Source: Bradyrhizobium iriomotense
Lineage (GTDB): Bacteria; Pseudomonadota; Alphaproteobacteria; Rhizobiales; Xanthobacteraceae
Assembly (NCBI RefSeq): GCF_030160715.1
Contig: NZ_BSOW01000001.1
Coordinates: 434,001-498,000 of the forward strand
Reading direction: 5' to 3'
Length of the DNA: 64,000 nt
Both the position numbers and the translations under genes were made by a program. Positions 1 to 6,761 of this stretch are shown one piece after another (the first letter of the stretch is position 1; each line of letters starts with the position of its first letter). A model generated the notes under the pieces. The model did not search any database and was not told the DNA's origin. It worked only from the letters and a program-made list of their open reading frames with translations.

Positions 1-201
1 GAGATCTTGTTGCGGCGACAGGGCCGCGTGGTGCCGAAGAAGAACGTCGAGGATCACATTTTCGGGCTCGAGGGCGAGGTCGCGTCCAATGCCGTGGAGG
101 TCTACGTCTCGCGGCTGCGCAAGCAGCTCGCCGAGCACGGTGCCAAGGTCGTGATCCACACCATCCGCGGTGTCGGCTATCTGATGGCCGAGGAGAAATA
201 A
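1..201 (+). CDS. OmpR-family response regulator, C-terminal part
   Basis: Only the last 66 codons are in the window; the frame is open to base 1, so the gene begins upstream. The visible part is the end of an OmpR/PhoB winged helix: the recognition-helix motif VEVYVSRLRKQL is followed by the wing strand IHTIRGVGYLM. This domain binds DNA as the output of a phosphorelay. The stop is one base before the start of the histidine kinase, so the two genes are a co-transcribed two-component pair. With the kinase's architecture it resembles TctD/QseB-type regulators. The receiver domain with its phospho-acceptor aspartate is not visible, and the target genes cannot be read from here. Confidence 0.9.
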   Translation, partial: EILLRRQGRVVPKKNVEDHIFGLEGEVASNAVEVYVSRLRKQLAEHGAKVVIHTIRGVGYLMAEEK

Positions 202-202
202 C

Positions 203-1546
203 GTGGCGCTGAGGTCACCGACGTTCAAATCGCTGATCTGGCGCATCGTCTTCCTGCACATCGTCGCGATCGCCGTGGTCGCGATCTTCCTGCCGCTGGT
301 GCTGTTCTGGCTGCTGAACTCGGAAATCGGCGAGCTGCATCGTGCCGCCATGCGGGCGCAGGCCGAGGTGCTGGCCGAGCGCATCGCAGTGCAGCCGGAC
401 GGCAGGATCACGTTCAACCTGCCCGACAGCCTCCGCGGCCTCTATTCGGAGGCTTATGGCCGCTATCAATACGACATCAGCGATGCCGACGGCCGCGTGC
501 TGTTCTCCTCGCACAAGAAGACCGGCGCGGCAGCCTCGGAGACGATTTCCGGCGCTGGCGTCACGCGCACCATCGACGACAAGACCGTGCGCATCCAGGT
601 CGCCGAGGATCTCGCCCATCGCGACGTCATCATCGACGACATCGTCGCCAATTTCTTCCGCCGCGTCGGCTGGATCACGATTCCGATCCTCCTGACCCTG
701 CTCGCCATTGACATCATCATCTTCCGCCGCGCCATCGCGCCGCTCTTGAAGGCTTCGGAGGAGGCGAGCAATATCGGACCGGCGCGCACCGATATCCGCC
801 TTCCGACGGAGCAGATCCCGCGCGAGATCCTGCCGCTGGTCACCGCGGTCAACCAGGCGCTCGACCGGCTCGAGGACGGTTTTCGCGTGCAGCGGCAGTT
901 CACCGCGGACGCCGCGCATCAGCTGCGCACGCCGCTTGCGATCCTGCGCACCCGGATCGAGACGTTGGGCGACGGCGCGGCCAGAGAGGCGCTACACGCC
1001 GACATCGAGGGCATGAGCCGGATCGTCGCGCAGCTGCTGGAGATTGCCGAGCTCGATATGCTGGTGCTCGATCCCGGCGAGACCGCCGACTTGCGGGCGG
1101 TCTGCGCCGAAGTGATCGGCTCGATCGCGCCGCTCGCGCTCGCCCAGCACAAGGACATCGCGCTGAGGGGCACCGACGCGCCGGTCCTGATCCACGGCAA
1201 TTCGGAGATGCTGCAACGGGCAATCTTCAATCTCGCGGAGAACGCCATCAAGTTCACCGCGAAGGATACCGCCGTCGACGTCGAGGTCAGCGGCGACGGT
1301 GTGGTGCGGGTGCGCGATTGCGGTCCGGGCATCGCGGAAGCCGAACGCGAGCTGATCTTCCAGCGCTTCTGGCGCGCCGACCGGCAGCGCAGCGACGGTG
1401 CGGGCCTCGGGCTGTCGATCGTGCGCGGCGTCGCGGAGGATCACGCGGCGGGCATCGCCGTCGAAAACCTCCCCGGCGGCGGCGCGCAATTCACGCTGCG
1501 CTTCAAGCTGGCGGACAATAGCGAGGCTGCATCGCTCCCCTCGTAG
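203..1546 (+). CDS. Sensor histidine kinase (TctE/QseC-like)
   Basis: A 447-residue inner-membrane kinase with a GTG start one base after the regulator stop. A transmembrane helix lies at about residues 12-38, a periplasmic sensor region of about 115 residues follows, and the second helix is at about 156-175. A HAMP-like linker comes next. The dimerisation domain has the H box ADAAHQLRTPL with the phospho-accepting His at about 239. The ATPase domain shows the N box NLAENAIKF (about 343-351), the G1 box DCGPGIAEA (from about 372) and the G2 box GAGLGLSIV (from about 399). All catalytic motifs are intact. The C-terminus FKLADNSEAA is of interest because a decayed copy of the kinase 3' end recurs at 6675-6758. 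The signal is unknown; TctE relatives respond to tricarboxylates. Confidence 0.93.
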   Translation: MALRSPTFKSLIWRIVFLHIVAIAVVAIFLPLVLFWLLNSEIGELHRAAMRAQAEVLAERIAVQPDGRITFNLPDSLRGLYSEAYGRYQYDISDADGRVLFSSHKKTGAAASETISGAGVTRTIDDKTVRIQVAEDLAHRDVIIDDIVANFFRRVGWITIPILLTLLAIDIIIFRRAIAPLLKASEEASNIGPARTDIRLPTEQIPREILPLVTAVNQALDRLEDGFRVQRQFTADAAHQLRTPLAILRTRIETLGDGAAREALHADIEGMSRIVAQLLEIAELDMLVLDPGETADLRAVCAEVIGSIAPLALAQHKDIALRGTDAPVLIHGNSEMLQRAIFNLAENAIKFTAKDTAVDVEVSGDGVVRVRDCGPGIAEAERELIFQRFWRADRQRSDGAGLGLSIVRGVAEDHAAGIAVENLPGGGAQFTLRFKLADNSEAASLPS

Positions 1547-1563
1547 GACTGGGCAAAGCCTCT

Positions 1564-2598
1564 CTATCGCGATGCGTTGATAGCGGCCGGCTCCAGCACG
1601 GGCTCCGCCGAGGATTCGCGCACGGCGAGCTCGCATTGAAAAAGATCGGGCTTGCCGAGGGGCGGCATCTTCCTTCGTCCGAGGAGGGACGAGATCGCCG
1701 CATCTGCGATCTCCGGCATCGGTTGGACAATCGTCGTGAGCCGGGGCGTGATGAGGTTCGATAGCGGTATTCCGTCAAAGCCTACGATGGACAGGCCCGC
1801 CGGAAGCGGAATGCCGAGATCGTTCGCGGCCCGCAAGCAGCCGATGGCCTGTTGGTCGGAGCTGGCGAATATTGCGGTCGGACGCTCGGCTCTGGGTCGA
1901 GCAAGCAGGAAGGTGCCGGCGGCGCGCCCGCTCTCATAGTCGAAAGCTGCGTTGACGAAGAGAGGCTCGACCTTCGCCCCCCGGTGGTCGCGGAGGGGCC
2001 GCATGACGTCGAGATAGCCCTGGAGGCGATCCTCGGCCGGGCGAGAGCCGGACGGGCCGGCAATGCAGGCAATGCGGCGATGACCAAGCCCGGCGAGGTA
2101 TTCCACCGCAACACGCGCGCCGGCGCGGTGATCCGCAGCGACACCCGGATGATCGGGAAGGAGGCGGTCGACCGTAATCAAGGGGAGCCCTTTGGGGGCC
2201 TTGATCGCGTGCGGGCTGTTGCTGGGGACGATGATGATGCCGTCGACCTTGCGCCCGGCCAGCTGAGCCAGCCGGTCCGCCTCCTTGGCTGCGTCGTCGA
2301 ACGAACTCATGAAGATGACATTGTGGCCGTGCTCGCTCGCAGCGCGCTCCGCGCACTGGACGAGCTCGGCGAAGAACGGATTGGTCAGGTCCGGAATGAC
2401 GATTCCGATCAGTCGGCTGACCTTGCTGCGCATGCTGCGGGCGAACGGGTCCGGCCGATAGCCGAGCTCGTGAATCACGGCCTTGACGCGCGCGCGCACT
2501 TCCGCGGTGACCGACGGATGGTCATTCAGCACGCGCGAGACGGTGCCCACAGCGACGCCGGCGCGCTCGGCAACGTCCTTGATTCCACGCTTTGCCAT
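1564..2598 (-). CDS. LacI/GalR-family transcriptional regulator
   Basis: A 344-residue regulator with an N-terminal LacI helix-turn-helix (IKDVAERAGVAVGTVSRVL, residues 5-23, with the hinge-type HELGYRPDPFARSM after it). A periplasmic-binding-protein-like effector domain follows from about residue 60 to the end (IGIVIPDLTNPFFAEL, GFDGIPLSNLITPRLTTI). It is convergent with the histidine kinase (17-base gap) and divergent from the sugar ABC operon. This is the usual layout for a local repressor released by the transported sugar. Several CG-centred palindromes in the shared intergenic region are candidate operators for it. The effector is presumably a pentose or related sugar, but nothing in the sequence fixes it. 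Confidence 0.93.
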   Translation of the reverse strand: MAKRGIKDVAERAGVAVGTVSRVLNDHPSVTAEVRARVKAVIHELGYRPDPFARSMRSKVSRLIGIVIPDLTNPFFAELVQCAERAASEHGHNVIFMSSFDDAAKEADRLAQLAGRKVDGIIIVPSNSPHAIKAPKGLPLITVDRLLPDHPGVAADHRAGARVAVEYLAGLGHRRIACIAGPSGSRPAEDRLQGYLDVMRPLRDHRGAKVEPLFVNAAFDYESGRAAGTFLLARPRAERPTAIFASSDQQAIGCLRAANDLGIPLPAGLSIVGFDGIPLSNLITPRLTTIVQPMPEIADAAISSLLGRRKMPPLGKPDLFQCELAVRESSAEPVLEPAAINASR

Positions 2599-2684
2599 CA
2601 GGCCTCAGTCAATAGCGCGCCGGGAAGATGACCAGCAACTCGCCGACGCAGCGACAAGCGCACGGCTTCGGAAGCTTTCAAGTG

Positions 2685-2699
2685 CCGGAAGCGCTTGGG
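2685..2699. promoter_or_regulatory. Candidate LacI-type operator near the repressor gene
   Basis: The 8-base perfect palindrome AAGCGCTT (2689-2696) has a CG centre and GG flanks, the general form of LacI-family operators. It lies about 90 bases upstream of the repressor start, so it could mediate autoregulation. Inference from form and position only. Confidence 0.4.
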
Positions 2700-2712
2700 T
2701 CAGTCTTCCTGT

Positions 2713-2729
2713 CCGTTTGGAAACGGTTC
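2713..2729. promoter_or_regulatory. Candidate LacI-type operator, middle copy
   Basis: Two overlapping inverted repeats: CCGTTT-GG-AAACGG (2713-2726) and GAAACGGTTC (2720-2729, one mismatch from a palindrome). It shares the GAAACG half-site with the copy at 2895. It is probably part of the operator set of the divergent LacI regulator and sugar operon. Confidence 0.45.
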
Positions 2730-2894
2730 ACTACTATATCGAGCAACGGCTTGAGGGCAAAGGGGCGTGGAGAGCCGTCCTCCTCGATCGGATACAGCGA
2801 TCGCCTCGATAATCGTAGGACGAAATCGCTCACGCGCCAGCGCGGGCGTGCTGGTGGCTTGAAACCCGCCGGCGGTTCTGGTACGTCGAATTTG

Positions 2895-2940
2895 GAAACG
2901 TTTCATCAAGCCGGGTGTCCGGCTCTAGAAAACGTTCAAC
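2895..2940. promoter_or_regulatory. LacI-type operators before the sugar-binding protein gene
   Basis: A perfect 10-base palindrome GAAACGTTTC at 2895-2904 matches the typical CG-centred LacI-family operator. A second, half-conserved copy, GAAAACGTTC (2928-2937), lies immediately before the ribosome binding site. The two centres are about 34 bases apart, near three helical turns, so repressor bound here would cover the operon leader. Binding by the adjacent regulator is inferred. Confidence 0.6.
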
Positions 2941-2952
2941 AGGGAGGTGGGA

Positions 2953-3930
2953 ATGGCGAATTCTACGCGTCGAACGTCCAATTCAGGTTTGAGCCGCCGA
3001 CAGATCGTTCTGGCCGGCGCGGCAGGAACGATCACCGTCATGGCCGGCATTCGTCCGACCTTTGCCGACGGGAAGCCGAAGGTCGGCCTGGTCATGAAGT
3101 CGCTCTCCAACGAGTTCTTCAAGCAGATGCAGGCCGGCGCGGACAAGTTCGCCGCCGAGAACAAGGACAAGTTCGACTTCAAGGCCGTCGGCATGAAGGA
3201 CGAGCGTGACTTCGCTGCCCAGGTCGACGCGGTCGAGAACTTCATCACCCAGAAGTACGACATCATCGTCGTCGCGCCCGCCGACTCCAAGGCCATGGCG
3301 ACGCCGCTCGCCAAGGCCGTCAAGGCCGGCATCACCGTCGTCAATATCGACGTGCCGCTCGATGCCGGCGCCAAGAAGGCCGCAGGGATCGATCTCGCCT
3401 TTTTCGGTCCCGACAACCAGGCGGGCGCCAAGCTGGCCGGTGACGCGCTCGCCAAGGATCTCGGCGCGGGCGGCAAGGTCGTCATCCTCGAGGGCAACCC
3501 GGAGGCCGACAACGCCAAGCAGCGCAAGCAGGGCTTCATGGAGTCGATCACCGAAGGAAAGCTCCAGCTGCTCGACAGCAAGACGGCCCATTGGGAGACC
3601 GAGGAGGCCAACACGCTGATGACCAACTTCCTGACCAAATATCAGGACATCCAGGGCGTGATGGCGGCCAACGACTCGATGGCGCTCGGCGTCGTCAAGG
3701 CGCTGGATGCCACCGGCAAGAGCGGCAAGATCAAGGTGGTCGGCTTCGACAACATCCCGCCGGTGCAGCCGTTGATCAAGAACGGCAAGATGCTTGCGAC
3801 GGTCGAGCAGTTCGGCGCCCAGATGGCCGTGAACGGCATCAAATACGGCTTGCGTCAGCTCGCCGGCGAGAAGTTCTCGGGCTGGATCAAGACCGACGTC
3901 AAGCTGGTCGAGGCCAAAGACCTTTCATAA
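2953..3930 (+). CDS. Sugar ABC transporter substrate-binding protein, Tat signal
   Basis: A 325-residue periplasmic binding protein of the ribose/rhizopine (RbsB-like, Peripla_BP_4) family. ATG 2953 is chosen because GGGAGG (2942-2947) sits five bases upstream; a GTG two codons earlier overlaps that site. The N-terminus has a twin-arginine signal (SRRQIVLAGAAG) and a cleavage region near TFADG, so export in folded form is likely. The mature part begins KPKVGLVMKSLSNEFFKQM, typical of the sugar-binding lobe. VVGFDNIPP near the C-terminus lies in the second lobe. It is the first gene of the transporter operon and is separated from the ATPase gene by a hairpin. The sugar is not determinable from sequence alone. 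Confidence 0.9.
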   Translation: MANSTRRTSNSGLSRRQIVLAGAAGTITVMAGIRPTFADGKPKVGLVMKSLSNEFFKQMQAGADKFAAENKDKFDFKAVGMKDERDFAAQVDAVENFITQKYDIIVVAPADSKAMATPLAKAVKAGITVVNIDVPLDAGAKKAAGIDLAFFGPDNQAGAKLAGDALAKDLGAGGKVVILEGNPEADNAKQRKQGFMESITEGKLQLLDSKTAHWETEEANTLMTNFLTKYQDIQGVMAANDSMALGVVKALDATGKSGKIKVVGFDNIPPVQPLIKNGKMLATVEQFGAQMAVNGIKYGLRQLAGEKFSGWIKTDVKLVEAKDLS

Positions 3931-3981
3931 GAAGGACCTGTCATCGGGGTCCCTGACCCGGACTTCCGGTCAGTGACCTGT

Positions 3982-4014
3982 CGGGACGCCTGCATCTTGC
4001 CGGCGTCCCGATTT
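3982..4014 (+). terminator. Intercistronic hairpin between binding protein and ATPase genes
   Basis: A perfect 9-base-pair stem CGGGACGCC / GGCGTCCCG (3982-3990, 4002-4010) with an 11-base loop, followed by ATTTT. It fits a leaky terminator or an mRNA-stabilising structure that keeps binding-protein expression above that of the membrane components, as is common in sugar ABC operons. Confidence 0.6.
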
Positions 4015-4075
4015 TGGCGAAGATCGTCTTCGCGAAGTCTTGCCGGCCTTGGTGCGATGGGGAGCGCGCCCTCTC

Positions 4076-5632
4076 ATGCATGGCGATGAGTTGAGCGGTT
4101 TTCGCGTCGAGACGTCCAAAGGAACGGATAGCCCGATCCTCAGGCTGCAGTCGGTCGGCAAGCGCTTTCCCGGTGTCGTCGCGCTGCGCGATGTCTCGTT
4201 CGAAATCGCACGTGGCTCGGGACACGTGCTGCTTGGCGAGAACGGCGCCGGCAAGTCGACGCTGATCAACCTGCTCGGCGGCGTGCTGCAACCCGATGAC
4301 GGATCGATCTGGTTCGACGGCGCACCATATCGCCCGGCCTCGCCGCTGGAGGCTTTCAAGGCCGGCATTCGCGTCGTCCATCAGGAGCTGAATCTGCTGT
4401 CGAACCTCTCGGTGGCGGAGAACCTGCTGTTCGAGCAACTGCCGAGCCGGCGCGGGCTGGTCAATTTCCGGGAAATGAATCGGCGAGCGGCGGAGCTCCT
4501 TGCCGAAGTCGGGCTCGACGTCGCGCCGACGACCGAGGTCGGCCGGCTCGGCGTGGCGCAGATGCAATTGGTCGAGATCGCCAAGGCGCTTTGCCACGAG
4601 AGCAAGCTGCTCGTTCTCGACGAGCCCACGGCCACGCTGACCGTCCGCGAGGTCGATCGTCTGTTCGCGATCCTGCATCGCCTCAAGGCCAAGGGCGTGA
4701 CCACGCTCTACATTTCGCATCGGCTCGAGGAGATTTCCGAGGTCGGCGATCAGGTGACGGTGCTACGTGACGGCCAGCATGTGACGACGCGCCCGCTTGC
4801 CGGCCTCGGCATCCCCGACATCGTGCAGCTCATGGTCGGGAGAACCATCACCGGCCAGGGTGCGATCGGTACCGCCGCGCCGACCGGCGGTGAAGCGCTG
4901 GGGGTGACGGACCTGAAGCTGGCCGCCGACAGTCCCGCGATTTCGTTTTCCGTCGGCCAGGGCGAGATCGTGGGCATCGCCGGCCTCGTGGGCTCGGGCC
5001 GCACCGAGATGGTGCGCGCGCTGTTCGGCGCCGACCCGAAGGCTGCCGGCACGATCCGGATCGAGGGCAGGGAAGTCGAGATCGTCTCACCCAAGGACGC
5101 GGTGTCGCACGGTCTTTGTCTTGCGACCGAGGATCGCAAGGGGCAGGGACTGCTGCTCGAGATGAGCTGCGCGGAGAACATGACCATCACCGACCTCACG
5201 CGGGTGTCGCGGCGAGGGCTGCTCCAGCGCGGGCAGGAAGATGATTTCTCCAAGCGGCTGGTGCGGGAGCTGCGGGTCAAGACGCCGTCGATCCACCAGG
5301 CGGTCCGGACCTTCTCCGGCGGCAACCAGCAGAAGGTCGTGATCGCGAAGTGGCTGTTCCGCGGCCCCAAGGCGCTGATCTTCGACGAGCCGACGCGCGG
5401 CATCGATGTCGGCGCCAAGGCCGAGATCTATGAGTTGCTGGGAAATCTCGCCTCCGACGGCAAGGGCATCCTGGTGGTCTCGTCCGATCTCCCCGAATTG
5501 ATGGCGATCTGCCACCGCATCCTGGTCTTCTCGAAAGGAAGGATCGCTGGCGAAGTGTCGCGCGCCGAATTCGAAGAGCACCGCATCCTTTCTCTCGCCT
5601 ATCAGGAGTATAGCCGTGTCCGAGCGGGTTGA
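4076..5632 (+). CDS. Sugar ABC transporter ATP-binding protein (RbsA-like, two ABC domains)
   Basis: An 518-residue tandem ATPase that powers import of the sugar delivered by the upstream binding protein. Half one has Walker A GENGAGKST (residues 54-62) and Walker B LLVLDEPTATL. Half two has a degenerate P-loop GLVGSGRTE, the signature SGGNQQKV and Walker B LIFDEPTRGIDVG. An imperfect second nucleotide site is normal for this family. ATG 4076 is chosen because the family begins about 20-30 residues before the first ABC domain; an upstream in-frame TTG at 4040 lies close to the hairpin. The last 17 bases overlap the permease gene, which indicates translational coupling. Confidence 0.92.
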   Translation: MHGDELSGFRVETSKGTDSPILRLQSVGKRFPGVVALRDVSFEIARGSGHVLLGENGAGKSTLINLLGGVLQPDDGSIWFDGAPYRPASPLEAFKAGIRVVHQELNLLSNLSVAENLLFEQLPSRRGLVNFREMNRRAAELLAEVGLDVAPTTEVGRLGVAQMQLVEIAKALCHESKLLVLDEPTATLTVREVDRLFAILHRLKAKGVTTLYISHRLEEISEVGDQVTVLRDGQHVTTRPLAGLGIPDIVQLMVGRTITGQGAIGTAAPTGGEALGVTDLKLAADSPAISFSVGQGEIVGIAGLVGSGRTEMVRALFGADPKAAGTIRIEGREVEIVSPKDAVSHGLCLATEDRKGQGLLLEMSCAENMTITDLTRVSRRGLLQRGQEDDFSKRLVRELRVKTPSIHQAVRTFSGGNQQKVVIAKWLFRGPKALIFDEPTRGIDVGAKAEIYELLGNLASDGKGILVVSSDLPELMAICHRILVFSKGRIAGEVSRAEFEEHRILSLAYQEYSRVRAG

Positions 5633-6650
5633 GCGCGTCGAGGCGCGCAAGGCGCACGTCAAATGGGACAATCTGCTGCACATCTCGATGCGCGAGGCGG
5701 GCGTCACGGTCGCGCTGGTGCTGATCGTCCTGTTCTTCTCCGCAACCGCGCCCTATTTCGCGACGACAGGAAACTTCCTCAAGATCTTCGTTCAGATCGC
5801 CATCAACACCGTGCTCGCGGCGGGCATGACCTTCGTCATCTTGACCGGAGGCATCGACCTGTCGGTGGGTTCGGTCCTTGCGCTTTGCACGGTCGTCGGC
5901 GCCACGATCATGACGGACGAGCGTCTTTCGGCGGGGATATCGATCACGCTCGCCTTCGTCGCGTGTCTCGGGACCGGCGCGATCTGCGGCGCCATCAACG
6001 GCTGGGTGTGCGAGAAGTGGAAGCTGCCGTCCTTCATCGTGACGCTCGGCATGCTCAACATCGCCAGCGGCGTGGCCCGCGTGGTCTCAAACAATTCCAC
6101 CATCACCGGTCTGCCGCAGTCCTTTGTCGAATTCGGCAACATGATCTTCTTCGGCGTGTTCCCGTCGATCTTCGTGATCGCGGTAGGCGTCGTCCTGATC
6201 GGCTGGTTCATCCTGCGCTTCACGGTGTTCGGCCGCTTCATCTTCGCCATCGGCACCAACGAGGAGGCGGTGCGCCTCTCGGGCCACAATCCGAGTGCGA
6301 TCAAGATCGCTGCCTTCACGATCTCGGGTCTCACCGCCGGCATCGCCGCGATGGTCTATCTGCTCAGGCTCAACGTCGGCAGCCCGATTGCCGGCATCGG
6401 CTATGAGCTGAACGCGATCGCAGCGGTGATCATCGGCGGCACCAGCCTGTCGGGCGGCAAGGGCTCGATCATCGGGACGCTGGTTGGAGCCTGCATTCTC
6501 CAGGTCCTCTCAACCGGCCTCCAGCTTCTCGGCGCGGAGGACAACGTGAAGCCGATCGTGATCGGCACCGTCATCGTCCTCGCCGTCATCCTGGATACGT
6601 ACCGCAACAAGTTCCTGCGTGCGATGGAGAGCCGCAGGTCCGACGGTTAG
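5616..6650 (+). CDS. Sugar ABC transporter permease (RbsC/AraH-like)
   Basis: A 344-residue polytopic inner-membrane protein of the ribose/xylose/arabinose/galactose permease family. It starts at GTG 5616 inside the ATPase gene, with AGGAGT at 5604-5609 as the ribosome binding site. Family hallmarks are FVILTGGIDLSVGSVLALC near residues 75-93 and IAAVIIGGTSLSGGKGS near 270-285. About eight to ten hydrophobic segments alternate with short loops. It closes the binding protein-ATPase-permease operon; no sugar kinase or catabolic enzyme follows, so catabolism must be encoded elsewhere. Immediately downstream lies a histidine-kinase remnant. Confidence 0.92.
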   Translation: MSERVERVEARKAHVKWDNLLHISMREAGVTVALVLIVLFFSATAPYFATTGNFLKIFVQIAINTVLAAGMTFVILTGGIDLSVGSVLALCTVVGATIMTDERLSAGISITLAFVACLGTGAICGAINGWVCEKWKLPSFIVTLGMLNIASGVARVVSNNSTITGLPQSFVEFGNMIFFGVFPSIFVIAVGVVLIGWFILRFTVFGRFIFAIGTNEEAVRLSGHNPSAIKIAAFTISGLTAGIAAMVYLLRLNVGSPIAGIGYELNAIAAVIIGGTSLSGGKGSIIGTLVGACILQVLSTGLQLLGAEDNVKPIVIGTVIVLAVILDTYRNKFLRAMESRRSDG

Positions 6651-6674
6651 CGAAGCGGCGGAATGGTCCTAAGA

Positions 6675-6758
6675 CTGTCGATCGTGCGCGGCGGCGCGCG
6701 GTTCAGGCTGTGCTTCAAGCTGGCGGACCAGGTTGCTGCTGCGCTTGTGAAAGAGTGA
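6675..6758 (+). pseudogene. Remnant of a histidine kinase 3' end
   Basis: Reading from 6675 gives LSIVRGG, then ARFRLCFKLADQ, then a divergent tail ending at TGA 6756-6758. It aligns with the C-terminus of the kinase at 203-1546, with 17 residues of that protein missing in frame (from VAEDH to the first two glycines of PGGG). At the DNA level 19 bases (6675-6693) are identical to 1412-1430, and 16 bases (6713-6728) are identical to 1501-1516. No start or catalytic region precedes it, so it is not a functional gene. The intact and decayed copies bracket the LacI-ABC sugar module, as would happen if that module was inserted or a duplication decayed. Confidence 0.7.
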
Positions 6759-6761
6759 GGA

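Noticed and set aside
4040..4075. Upstream TTG start for the sugar ATPase gene
   Set aside because: It would add twelve residues with no family match, close to the hairpin. The ATG at 4076 gives the usual N-terminus.
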